A DNA stretch of 64,000 nucleotides from Allolucifera butyrica (GTDB lineage Bacteria > Bacillota > Negativicutes > Sporomusales > UPPP01), in NCBI RefSeq assembly GCF_900476375.1, contig NZ_UPPP01000059.1:44489-108488 (forward strand), given 5' to 3'. The notes under the pieces are model-generated. The model ran no database searches and was not told the origin of the DNA. It worked only from the letters and a program-made list of their open reading frames with translations. The translations under genes were made by a program, and so were the position numbers. This document shows, piece after piece, positions 35,949-43,681 of this stretch; position 1 is the first letter of the stretch; each line of letters opens with the position of its first letter.

Positions 35949-35964
35949 GAAGGGAGCGATTCTG

Positions 35965-36423
35965 GTGAAAAAAGACCCCTACGCTGACGGAAAATTTGCG
36001 GTGAATCCTTATTTTAAAAAGAGTGATGTTACGGGGGCTCTCGTTGTCGTACTTGACGGCAGGATGAATAACCGGGGACTGGAATTGATTATTCCCATCT
36101 CCCGCTGTGTTGTTAAAGACGTAGTTCATGAGTTGATCCTGACGGACGAAGAAGAGGCTTCACCGGGTGAGCAGGTCAATCGGATTGCTTATTTAGGATT
36201 TATTACTTTGGAAAATAGCGGCGTCCTTGTTCAGGGTGACGAGGTACATATGAATGGTAGGATGATTGGCCATTTGGCCGGTTTTGATGAAACCCATATG
36301 CCAAATCATCTGAACCTGGTTATAAGAACCGGGCACTTGTTTACCGGTGCCGAACTGAACGCAGAACCGGGCATGAAAATCACCTTTCATTTACCGGCGA
36401 AAGAGAGGAGGGAAACGCAATAA
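35965..36423 (+). CDS. mutase-cluster protein of unknown family, 152 residues
   Basis: I do not recognise this protein. It starts with GTG 35965, 8 bases after GGAAGGGAG. It appears rich in beta strands (ALVVVLDGRMNNRGLELIIP, GVLVQGDEVHMNGRMIGHLA, HLNLVIRTGHLFTGAEL) with conserved-looking His and Asp residues (HMPNHLN). No signal peptide or membrane segment. Its place between the mutase and the PLP enzyme, 16 bases after the former, indicates a role in the same pathway, perhaps as an accessory subunit or as an enzyme acting on the product. Confidence 0.6.
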   Translation: MKKDPYADGKFAVNPYFKKSDVTGALVVVLDGRMNNRGLELIIPISRCVVKDVVHELILTDEEEASPGEQVNRIAYLGFITLENSGVLVQGDEVHMNGRMIGHLAGFDETHMPNHLNLVIRTGHLFTGAELNAEPGMKITFHLPAKERRETQ

Positions 36424-36488
36424 AGGGCGGCAGCTTTTTCCTAATGGAATCGGGAAGTATACTTGATCAAAAACAGGAGGTATGATTC

Positions 36489-37949
36489 ATGGCTTTCAAG
36501 TACAAATTTCAAATGTATAAGCATTTGCAGGCTAATATTGCCAACATTTACGCGGATGCCCGCCAAGCGGCTGAAGAATTGGAGATTCCCCGCGAAATAC
36601 GGGGCAAATTTGGGTTAACCGGCGGTATTTCCGGTTGTCCGGCGCCACTCCGGGAAGATATCATGCAGGCCGGTGAGGAAGCCGGCAAAGCGGTAATTCC
36701 TTTATCCGTAATGGTGGATCAAATCCGGGAATTAGTAAAAGACACTTATGGCGACGAATATGATGCCGTTCCCACCAGTACCTGTGAAGCCGGGCTATGG
36801 GTTACTTTTGATTCTCTGTTTACGCCGCCCAATCTTGGTCGCGGTGATAATTACCGGGCCCGTTATATCGCTCCGCTGGAAAAGCATTTTCATCATCAGG
36901 GCGGATATGGACGCCCCTTTCCGGGCCGTTACAAGGATATTATCGCCGACCGGGGCACAACTCCGGGGGAACTTGGCTTTTATGGCAAACGCCAGAATAA
37001 TTTGGATACCCTGATTGTTCAGTTGGCAGGAGCGAAATATGACGTGCATGGCATAAAGTATCATCCGGTTCCCTTGCTTACCACCGTCAATCCGGATGAA
37101 ACTTATGCAGAAATGAAGAAACAGGCGCAAATTCATGCGAGCATGCTTACCGGCATCACTTCACTCGGCTATGAAACGCCCGGTTACGGTTATGGCGTCA
37201 AAGACGCGGACGGAACACCGGTGCTGCAGAAATTATACGCTAAATTAGCCAAAGAGTTCGGTATACCTTACGTAATCGATAATGCCTGGGGCGTTCCCGG
37301 TATTGGTCACGATATCCGCAAATCAGGCGCCGACGTGGTTATTTACAGTATGGATAAAGCCAGCGGAGCGGCTACCAGCGGTCTTATTATCGGCCGGGAA
37401 GATATCATGGTTCCCCTTCGCCGGGCTATGGGAATGCACGGTGACCGGTGGGGAACGGGTTCCTCCTACGGCAAAGCGGCCTATGTAACATTTGACCCGG
37501 GCAAAGAAGCGTTAGCCACGCAAATTCAGGCATTAAAAGTTCTCCGTGACCGGCCGGAGGTTTATACCCAATCCGTTGATGATCTGTTCGCTGTAGTTAC
37601 GGAAGAATTTTCGCAAATTCACCCTAAACTGAAAGCGGGTATTCTCATCAACAAATCGTATAATTCCCGCGCGGTTGAAGTAAATTATGAAGGAACCTGG
37701 GCCAATGGTGAAATGGGTCTGCCTATTTTTTCCATCGAGGATATGTATTCCGGCACCAACTTGTTGCAGACCGGCATGGCGCAGATGGGTGTTATTCCTA
37801 CGGTTGCTTACGATGGTAATATCTATATCTCTCCCGATTTAGCGACGACCGACAGTAAGGGAAACTTGCTGAAGGATGTTATGCGGTATGGCGTGAAAGC
37901 GCAGGTGCGGTTAATGGAAATTATTGCCCGTTATGCGGGAATCATCTGA
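36489..37949 (+). CDS. PLP-dependent fold-type I enzyme, unknown substrate
   Basis: A 486-residue enzyme related distantly to the SelA/SepSecS/class V aminotransferase group. The likely Schiff-base lysine is in VIYSMDKASGAATSGLIIG (about residue 288), preceded by the cofactor aspartate in YVIDNAWGVPGIGHD (about 261). The N-terminal segment has GGISGCP and PTSTCEAG, typical of the phosphate or substrate loop. ATG 36489 follows AGGAGG. It lies 65 bases after the previous gene in the same direction and ends before a new promoter and operator. It could deaminate, cleave or aminate the mutase substrate or product. Confidence 0.72.
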   Translation: MAFKYKFQMYKHLQANIANIYADARQAAEELEIPREIRGKFGLTGGISGCPAPLREDIMQAGEEAGKAVIPLSVMVDQIRELVKDTYGDEYDAVPTSTCEAGLWVTFDSLFTPPNLGRGDNYRARYIAPLEKHFHHQGGYGRPFPGRYKDIIADRGTTPGELGFYGKRQNNLDTLIVQLAGAKYDVHGIKYHPVPLLTTVNPDETYAEMKKQAQIHASMLTGITSLGYETPGYGYGVKDADGTPVLQKLYAKLAKEFGIPYVIDNAWGVPGIGHDIRKSGADVVIYSMDKASGAATSGLIIGREDIMVPLRRAMGMHGDRWGTGSSYGKAAYVTFDPGKEALATQIQALKVLRDRPEVYTQSVDDLFAVVTEEFSQIHPKLKAGILINKSYNSRAVEVNYEGTWANGEMGLPIFSIEDMYSGTNLLQTGMAQMGVIPTVAYDGNIYISPDLATTDSKGNLLKDVMRYGVKAQVRLMEIIARYAGII

Positions 37950-38038
37950 TTTTCCCGGACATGAATCAAAAGGAAGCAGCAAATAGGTTGAATTGTTGAT
38001 AAACTTCAAAAAATACCAACCATTTTGCTGTATCCATA

Positions 38039-38068
38039 GCAGGGATTATGTAAGATTTTGTAGAATTA
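38039..38068 (+). promoter_or_regulatory. sigma-H-type promoter of the FAD enzyme-transporter operon
   Basis: GCAGGGATT at 38039-38047, 12 bases, GTAGAATTA at 38060-38068. One mismatch in the -35 block. The operator starts 4 bases downstream. The sequence ATAGCAGG-ATT is shared with the promoter at 33777. Confidence 0.5.
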
Positions 38069-38072
38069 ATAG

Positions 38073-38087
38073 CTCATCAAAGATGAG
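38073..38087. promoter_or_regulatory. operator palindrome 3, CTCATC-AAA-GATGAG
   Basis: Identical core to operator 1, about 88 bases before the FAD enzyme start and directly after the -10 element. Confidence 0.7.
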
Positions 38088-38174
38088 TTCTTACTGCGGC
38101 TTAATGAGGCCAAAGATGCAGCAGGAACGGACAACATGGCTGGGTTCCTAATTATACAAGCGGGAGGGAGCAAG

Positions 38175-39479
38175 GTGACAAGAAAAATAGTCGTAGTTGG
38201 CGGCGGTTGGGCCGGCAGCGCCGCGGCCCTGGCGGCCCGCAAGGCAGGCTGTGAGGTGGAATTATTTGAGAGAACGGATATGCTCCTGGGTACCGGACTA
38301 GTTGGCGGTATCATGCGGAATAACGGCCGTTTTACCGCAACAGAAGAAATCGTCGCCATGGGCGGCGGTGACTTGTTTGCCATTACCGACCTGAATTCGC
38401 GCCACAAAAATATTGAGTTTCCCGGCCACAAACATGCCAGCCTTTATGATGTATCGACCATAGAACCCGCTGTGCGTCAAGCTCTCCTGGCGGCAGGGAT
38501 CCTGATTCATTTGAAAGCCCGGGTCAAGGATGTGACAATGAATGAAGGAATCGTTAGCAAAGTGACAGCCGAAATTTTCCATAGGGACGGCGAAACCCTG
38601 GAAGGCGAAGGGGACGTGTTTGTGGATGTGTCCGGTACGGCCGGTCCCCAGGGAAATTGTCTAAAGTATGGCAACGGTTGTGCGATGTGTATTTATCGCT
38701 GTCCGACTTTCGGTCCCCGTCTCAGTATTGCGGCGAAAGCCGGCATCAAAGAAGTGATCGGCGAGAAAGCAGATGGTAGTTTTGGGGCTATGAGCGGGTC
38801 CTGTAAACTACATAAAGATTCCTTATCCTCGGAGATTCGTGAACAACTGGAGAAAACGGGAGTCTGTGTGGTTCCGGTTCCGCCCCATCTGCAAAAAAGT
38901 CTTGCCTCGCTGGGACAAAAGGCCTGTCAGCAATACGCACTAAAAGAATTTGCCGAAAATATTGTTTTGTTGGATACGGGCCACGCCAAATTAATGACGG
39001 CCTACTATCCGCTGGATATTTTGCGTCAGATTCCCGGTTGCGAAAATGCCCGCTTTGAAGACCCTTATGCCGGTGGAATCGGCAATTCCATGCGCTACCT
39101 GGGCATGCTGCCCCGGGATAATGCTTTAAAAGTTACGGGACTTAATAATGTTTTTTGCGGCGGAGAAAAAGCAGGTCTCTTGGTCGGTCATACGGAAGCG
39201 ATTGTTACCGGAACCCTTGCCGGGCACAATGCCGCTCGTCAGGCTTTCGGCCTGGAACCGCTGGAAATACCGGTTTCTCTCGCCTGTGGCGATGCAATAG
39301 CCCATGTCAGGGAACGTATGCAGACCAAAGAAGGACTAGCCAAAAAATATACTTTCTCCGGTTCCGTATATTTCGAAAGAATGAAACAACTGAACCTGTA
39401 TACGACGGATGTGGCGGCGATCCGGGAACGGGTCCGGGCCGCCGGTATGACGGATGTTTTTACCCGGAAACTGGGATGA
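38175..39479 (+). CDS. FAD-dependent oxidoreductase
   Basis: A 434-residue flavoprotein of the GlpD/GidA-like superfamily. The N-terminal dinucleotide fold is KIVVVGGGWAGSAAALAARKAGCEVELFER (about residues 3-32). A middle segment has a cysteine group GNGCAMCIYRCPTFGPR (about 170-186) that could bind iron-sulfur or form a redox disulfide, and the C-terminal FAD contact reads NVFCGGEKAGLLVGHTEAIVTGTLAG. GTG 38175 is 6 bases after GGGAGGG; an upstream ATG at 38136 has no site. It probably oxidises the pathway substrate or an amine intermediate. Transcribed with the transporter that follows. Confidence 0.8.
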   Translation: MTRKIVVVGGGWAGSAAALAARKAGCEVELFERTDMLLGTGLVGGIMRNNGRFTATEEIVAMGGGDLFAITDLNSRHKNIEFPGHKHASLYDVSTIEPAVRQALLAAGILIHLKARVKDVTMNEGIVSKVTAEIFHRDGETLEGEGDVFVDVSGTAGPQGNCLKYGNGCAMCIYRCPTFGPRLSIAAKAGIKEVIGEKADGSFGAMSGSCKLHKDSLSSEIREQLEKTGVCVVPVPPHLQKSLASLGQKACQQYALKEFAENIVLLDTGHAKLMTAYYPLDILRQIPGCENARFEDPYAGGIGNSMRYLGMLPRDNALKVTGLNNVFCGGEKAGLLVGHTEAIVTGTLAGHNAARQAFGLEPLEIPVSLACGDAIAHVRERMQTKEGLAKKYTFSGSVYFERMKQLNLYTTDVAAIRERVRAAGMTDVFTRKLG

Positions 39480-39543
39480 AAAAGGCTTCGACGACCCGTT
39501 GCTACCGGTCCCCAATTTGCACTAATAATTGAGGAGGTATTCT

Positions 39544-40941
39544 ATGCAGGTTGCAACATTGTCCTTTGTGGATTGGGTCTTCATGGCTTTCGTTTTAATT
39601 ACGCTGGGTTGTCTTGCTACCAGACGGGACGCGCTGTTACCTACATCAATCGGTTTGCTGGTTGTGGGCACGATTCTGAAAGGCAGTCTGGTCGGCGGGT
39701 TACAAGTGGCATTTAACGCAATTATGGCTTCAACAACGGATCTTTTAAATATTATTATTGTTATTTCTCTCGTAGTCATGATGACCAAGACCATGGCGGA
39801 TATGGGTACGGATAAGCTTATCGTCGCACCACTCCGTGGTATGTTGAACAACCCCGGTATTTCCTATTGGGTTGTCGGTATAGCAATGATGATTGTATCC
39901 TGGTTTATCTGGCCAACTCCCGCGGCCGCACTGCTCGGCGCTTTAGTGGTACCACTGGCTATTGTGGGCGGGTTACCGCCGATTATTGCCGGAATGTCTA
40001 TGGCGTTATTCGGCAAAGGAATTGCATTATCCAGTGACTTTATTATTCAGGGAACACCTGCGGTTACTGCCAAACTGACCAAGATACCTATTGAAAAAGT
40101 TATCGCGGCGAACATTCCTGTTTGGGCATCCGTATCGGTTGTTGCAGCAGTTGTCGCTTTCTTAATCGCCCGCAAGGCAATTAAGAACAGCAAGGTTACC
40201 GGCTCATTCGCACAGGTTGATGAGGATATGGCTAAAAAGGCGGCGGCGGCCACTGCGACGATTCAGGCCAGTACGATTGGCAGGATTATGGCCTGGGGTA
40301 TTCCCCTGGCGCTTGTACTTGATATTTATGTCCTGGTTACGCGGAAAATAGTTGGAGACGATGCTACTGCGCTGATTGGCGGTACCGTACTAGCTCTTAC
40401 TATGGTTAGTGCGATTTTCCAATACGAAGACAAAGCGTTTGCCAAAGTCATGGAACATGCCCGTAGCGGTTGGCAGTTTGCTGTAAAAGTATTCGGGCCC
40501 GTGGTTATTATAGCCGGCTTCTTCTGGCTGGGGGGCGATTCACTGAAAGATATCCTCCGTGACAAGAATGCGCAAGGGCTGATGTTCGACTGGGGATATT
40601 ATATTGCCGCTCATGTGCCGATTAATCCCTTTATGGTGGCGGTTATGGTTACTGTCGCCGGCGTCCTTGCCGCGTTTGACGGGTCCGGCTATGCAGCCAT
40701 TCCGCTGGGGGCCAGTATTGCCATGGCTTTAGGCAAACCAATCGGAGCGAATGTGGCTGTTTTGGCTTCTATGGCTCAAATGGCGGCAATCTGGACGGGA
40801 GCAACCCTGGTTCCCTGGGGCTTTCTGGCGGTCACAGCAGCTATGACCGGGGTTGATCCGCAAGATTTGGCACGGCGAAATCTTTGGCCGACTTTGTTGG
40901 GATTAGTGGCCGGCGTGATTGTAACAAGCTTTCTGGCATAG
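39544..40941 (+). CDS. multi-pass transporter, organic or amino acid type
   Basis: A 465-residue membrane protein with about 11-12 predicted helices (for example LLNIIIVISLVVMM, GIAMMIVSWFIWPTPAAALLG, PFMVAVMVTVAGVLAAFDGSGY). The paired-half layout and the GSGYAAIPLG and WTGATLVPWG reentrant-like loops resemble the ion-transporter (ArsB/GntP/DcuC-like) superfamily of carboxylate carriers. ATG 39544 is 6 bases after GAGGAGG. Being in the mutase regulon, it is the likely importer of the pathway substrate. A strong terminator follows. The exact family is not certain. Confidence 0.7.
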   Translation: MQVATLSFVDWVFMAFVLITLGCLATRRDALLPTSIGLLVVGTILKGSLVGGLQVAFNAIMASTTDLLNIIIVISLVVMMTKTMADMGTDKLIVAPLRGMLNNPGISYWVVGIAMMIVSWFIWPTPAAALLGALVVPLAIVGGLPPIIAGMSMALFGKGIALSSDFIIQGTPAVTAKLTKIPIEKVIAANIPVWASVSVVAAVVAFLIARKAIKNSKVTGSFAQVDEDMAKKAAAATATIQASTIGRIMAWGIPLALVLDIYVLVTRKIVGDDATALIGGTVLALTMVSAIFQYEDKAFAKVMEHARSGWQFAVKVFGPVVIIAGFFWLGGDSLKDILRDKNAQGLMFDWGYYIAAHVPINPFMVAVMVTVAGVLAAFDGSGYAAIPLGASIAMALGKPIGANVAVLASMAQMAAIWTGATLVPWGFLAVTAAMTGVDPQDLARRNLWPTLLGLVAGVIVTSFLA

Positions 40942-40943
40942 CG

Positions 40944-40968
40944 AAAAGGGCCCAATTTGGGCCCTTTT
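40944..40968. terminator. terminator after the transporter gene
   Basis: AAAAGGGCCCAA pairs with TTGGGCCCTTTT; symmetrical, so it may act in both directions. Confidence 0.88.
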
Positions 40969-40995
40969 AACGATTCCTATTCTTCCTTAAAATGG

Positions 40996-41025
40996 GAAGG
41001 AAATCGTTCGGCTTATATCGAATAC
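40996..41025 (+). promoter_or_regulatory. sigma-H-type promoter of the regulator gene
   Basis: GAAGGAAAT at 40996-41004, 12 bases, ATCGAATAC at 41017-41025. The match to RnAGGAwWW and RnnGAAT is complete, only the last base of the -10 block (C for A/T) deviating. The operator overlaps its last base. Confidence 0.5.
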
Positions 41026-41039
41026 TCATCATGGATGAG
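41025..41039. promoter_or_regulatory. operator palindrome 4, CTCATC-ATG-GATGAG
   Basis: Same six-base arms with a different spacer, 30 bases before the regulator gene, consistent with autoregulation. Confidence 0.65.
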
Positions 41040-41069
41040 CTGCATGATGTTTTTCTGTGATAAGGAAGG

Positions 41070-41807
41070 ATGATGGATATGTTAGGTGAGAAAGAACAGC
41101 TGGAACAAGAAATATTGTCCTTGATAAGTAAAACCGGCCAGCCCGTAGGATGCGGTGCTATCAGCGCGGTATTGAACAGCCGGGGAATCAGTATTAGCGA
41201 GGCAACGGTAGGAAGAGTGCTGCGCGATTTTGACCATTCCGGCTATACGGAAAAAGCGGGTTATCAAGGACGGATATTGTCGGCGCGGGGAAGCGACAGG
41301 CTAACTGAATTGGCCAACAGGGAAAAAAGCCTGCAGTGGGGGGCGGAATTCGCGAGTGCGCTGCAGGGACATACGAAGGAGCAGCTTTTGGAAGTTCTGA
41401 TAGCCCGCAGGGCGATAGAAGGAGAATTGGCAGCTTTGGCGGCTCTGAATGGTAACGGCGCGGAAAAGGAACAGCTGCAGTCGACCTTGGAAAAACAGCG
41501 GAGTATAATGGAGAATGGCGGCGGGGCGGCCCAGGCGGATGTTAATTTTCATGCCGCTATTGCCCAAATGGCCGGAAATAAGATTTTGGCCATGTCGATT
41601 GAATTAATCCGGCAGGATACCCAGTTGTCGCCGGTATTGGAATATATCCGCAAACATGTGCACAGTTTAGTATACATTGACCATCAGAATATTTTTCAGG
41701 CTATTCATAGCGGGATGCCGGATGCGGCCAAAGAAGCCATGGTTGCGCATATTAACAATCTGATTCAGGATGTGGAGACCTATTGGGAACGCAGGAACAA
41801 TAAATAA
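41070..41807 (+). CDS. FCD-domain transcriptional regulator with RNase R-type winged helix
   Basis: A 245-residue regulator. The N-terminal winged helix (about residues 5-75; ILSLISKTGQPVGCGAISAVLNSRGISISEATVGRVLRDFD) is closer to the HTH found in NrpR/RNase R proteins than to classical GntR. The C-terminal FCD ligand domain (about 105-240) has ARRAIEGELAALAA, DVNFHAAIAQMAGN and the metal-type histidine in HINNLIQ. FCD domains bind small carboxylates or amino acids. It is the probable binder of the CTCATC-N3-GATGAG sites. Start uncertain among ATG 41070, 41073 and 41079. The P-loop gene follows. Confidence 0.82.
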   Translation: MMDMLGEKEQLEQEILSLISKTGQPVGCGAISAVLNSRGISISEATVGRVLRDFDHSGYTEKAGYQGRILSARGSDRLTELANREKSLQWGAEFASALQGHTKEQLLEVLIARRAIEGELAALAALNGNGAEKEQLQSTLEKQRSIMENGGGAAQADVNFHAAIAQMAGNKILAMSIELIRQDTQLSPVLEYIRKHVHSLVYIDHQNIFQAIHSGMPDAAKEAMVAHINNLIQDVETYWERRNNK

Positions 41808-41853
41808 AGCGAAGCCATTTTAAGCCAGTAGAGCCGGAAAGAGGTGGGGACCT

Positions 41854-42969
41854 ATATTTGCCGAAATAAAAGTAGGTCTCGCCGGCACTGCCAAAAATAC
41901 AGGAAAGACAACAACCACGGCGGCCGTTATTCAGGAATTGCGGCGGCGGGACATTTCTTTCTGTCTAACCAGTATTGGCTATGACGGGGAAGGTCTGGAC
42001 AATATAACGGGGCTGCCTAAACCGAAACTGAGAGCGGAGACAGGGGATATAGTGGTGACTGCAGAAAAATGTCTGACCGCCGGTACGGCAAAGTTAGATA
42101 TTCTTCAGAAAACGGGACTTACCACGCCCTTGGGCGATGTGGTTGTAACCCGGGTAAAGAAACCCGGGTTGGTGGTGACCGCCGGACCCAATAAAAGCAG
42201 TCAAGTGCGCAGTTTGACCGAAATACTGCGTCGGATCGGACCTGGCGCTATTTTATTTGACGGTGCCTTAAACCGGATTGCGCCCATGGTGGAAACGGAC
42301 GGGTTCGTTTTGGCTACAGGCGCAGCCAGAACTCCGGATATATCCCGGCTGGCAAGGGAGACGGAATGGATTTGGGGGATTTGCAATATCTTGGTTGTAC
42401 CGCGGGCTGCTGAATTGGCACGGCGGAATCTCGACCGGGTTACTCTTCTGACACCGGAACTGGAAAAAATACAGGATTGGCCCCTGTCATCCCTGCTTTC
42501 GGTCCGGGATACGGCCGGCCTGTTCCTAAAATCCGCCCCGGAAGATAGTTATTTATATATTCCCGGCATAGTTAGCATGGCGGCCCTCCGTCTGATGAGT
42601 GAAATATTTCGCCGTAATGCCCGGCGGGTGGTATTGGCTTTTGCCGATCCGGTCAAATTGCTGGTTTCAGGGGAGATTGGCCTGCTGAATCAATTACTGG
42701 AAGATTTGGACAGGGCCGGTGCATTGGTAGGGGTCTTGAAACGGGTGCCGTTAATGGCCGTAACCATTAATCCCTTTTATCCGGAATACCGGACTGAAAG
42801 CATGAGTTATCAACCGGCAACTGTAGATTTTATCCGGCTGCAAGTCGCTATTCAAAAGAATATCCGGGTTCCTGTCTACAATGTATGCAGGCAGGGAGCC
42901 AAAGAACTTGTGGATAGCATTTTGACCTATGCCCGGCCGTGGGAAAGTCCTGATGTGATGTGCTTTTAA
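41854..42969 (+). CDS. P-loop ATPase-like protein of the mutase cluster, apparent ATA start
   Basis: A protein of about 371 residues with Walker A GTAKNTGKTTT at residues 12-22 and a possible Walker B in GAILFDGAL. The frame opens after a stop at 41821 and holds no ATG, GTG or TTG before the P-loop. AGAGGTGGGG at 41840-41849 is correctly spaced only for ATA 41854; the first conventional start, TTG 41938, would delete the P-loop. Family unknown to me. By analogy with the ATP-driven reactivases of aminomutases and diol dehydratases, it may replace damaged cobalamin in the mutase (inference). It ends just before the inverted duplication at 42971. Confidence 0.7.
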   Translation: MFAEIKVGLAGTAKNTGKTTTTAAVIQELRRRDISFCLTSIGYDGEGLDNITGLPKPKLRAETGDIVVTAEKCLTAGTAKLDILQKTGLTTPLGDVVVTRVKKPGLVVTAGPNKSSQVRSLTEILRRIGPGAILFDGALNRIAPMVETDGFVLATGAARTPDISRLARETEWIWGICNILVVPRAAELARRNLDRVTLLTPELEKIQDWPLSSLLSVRDTAGLFLKSAPEDSYLYIPGIVSMAALRLMSEIFRRNARRVVLAFADPVKLLVSGEIGLLNQLLEDLDRAGALVGVLKRVPLMAVTINPFYPEYRTESMSYQPATVDFIRLQVAIQKNIRVPVYNVCRQGAKELVDSILTYARPWESPDVMCF

Positions 42970-42970
42970 G

Positions 42971-43089
42971 TAAGAAAGACCCAAAGGGTGTTTAAATGGA
43001 AGGAAAGTATTTTACTTTTCGGCTATCTTAAAAAGAATGTGTTATTTAGAAACAACCCGAAAAGTTATACTTTCTGATCCCACAAAAAA
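42971..43089 (+). repeat. inverted duplication, copy 1
   Basis: About 119 bases, roughly 85-90 percent identical by eye to the reverse complement of 44531-44648. It contains a degenerate copy of the last codons of metI (AAGAAAGAC...GGGT), then GAAAGTATTTTACTTTTCGG, which pairs with CCGAAAAGTTATACTTTC within the same copy to give a long hairpin. Confidence 0.8.
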
Positions 43090-43110
43090 CCGCTCCGGGA
43101 GCGGTTTTTT
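43084..43110. terminator. bidirectional terminator
   Basis: AAAAAACCGCTC-CGG-GAGCGGTTTTTT. It can end both the P-loop gene transcript and the small membrane protein transcript. Confidence 0.88.
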
Positions 43111-43113
43111 CTA

Positions 43114-43287
43114 TTAATTATCGATATGATTTTTTATAATAAAAATGATAGCTAAAAGAGGCAAACTGCTCCACAGTAAAATGCTTTCACTATGTATCAG
43201 TAAATAAATGAACCCGATCACCAGACTGGGAACTAATAACCAGGTGAGTAGGGAAGTGATCATGCCGCTTACAGTTTCTCTGCCCAT
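43114..43287 (-). CDS. 57-residue small membrane protein
   Basis: ATG 43287 follows GGGAGGG and opens a 57-codon frame with two hydrophobic segments: ITSLLTWLLVPSLVIGFIYL (about residues 10-30) and ILLWSSLPLLAIIFII (about 36-51), separated by IHSES and ended by KNHIDN. The family is unknown. Its ribosome binding site, membrane hairpin shape and proper terminator support expression. It sits downstream of the 27-residue peptide gene on the same strand. Confidence 0.6.
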   Translation of the reverse strand: MGRETVSGMITSLLTWLLVPSLVIGFIYLLIHSESILLWSSLPLLAIIFIIKNHIDN

Positions 43288-43314
43288 ATGTTAATTCCCT
43301 CCCGGTACAGGAAA

Positions 43315-43332
43315 GGAGCACTTATGTGCTCC
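43315..43332. terminator. short hairpin GGAGCAC-TTAT-GTGCTCC
   Basis: Perfect 7-base stem followed by TTATT on the plus strand. It lies between the 27-residue peptide and the small membrane protein genes and may be a weak terminator or processing site. Confidence 0.45.
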
Positions 43333-43392
43333 TTATTCCTCTGCTATATCAAAGTACAATCTCCATTGTACAAGCGTGTTTTCGAACCCGTA

Positions 43393-43476
43393 TTAAATTG
43401 CCTGTGTAAAAGTACTTGTCCCACTGGAATCAATCCCTTCGTAAAGCTGTGGTTCCTCTTCCACGAACTCTTTCAA
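43393..43476 (-). CDS. 27-residue acidic peptide
   Basis: TTG 43476 follows GGGGTG at a good distance and encodes MKEFVEEEPQLYEGI and DSSGTSTFTQAI. It lies 47 bases downstream of a near-consensus promoter (43523-43551). It is very short and acidic, with a Ser/Thr-rich end, and matches nothing I know. It could be a signalling or leader peptide, or a chance frame on a real small RNA. Confidence comes from the promoter and ribosome binding site, not from homology. Confidence 0.4.
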   Translation of the reverse strand: MKEFVEEEPQLYEGIDSSGTSTFTQAI

Positions 43477-43522
43477 TGGAATCACCCCATTTCCGAAGAA
43501 CTTATTTGTTCTTCTTGATTTC

Positions 43523-43551
43523 AGTATAAGACAAATATTTACAAAAATCAA
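43523..43551 (-). promoter_or_regulatory. promoter of the small-peptide transcript
   Basis: On the minus strand TTGATT (43551-43546), 17 bases, TATACT (43528-43523). Confidence 0.65.
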
Positions 43552-43681
43552 TAGGGTATTTGTATATTTATAGGGATTTTTGCAATGCGTTGGCTTTGGG
43601 AGTGGACAATGATAATGAATTTGTATACTGTTTGCAGGCTCGATCCCATGAAAAAAGGACGCAATTGCGTCCTTTTGGCAG

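Noticed and set aside
43288..43518. Open frame on the plus strand downstream of the P-loop gene
   Set aside because: Antisense to the 27-residue peptide and its promoter, with no upstream start signals.
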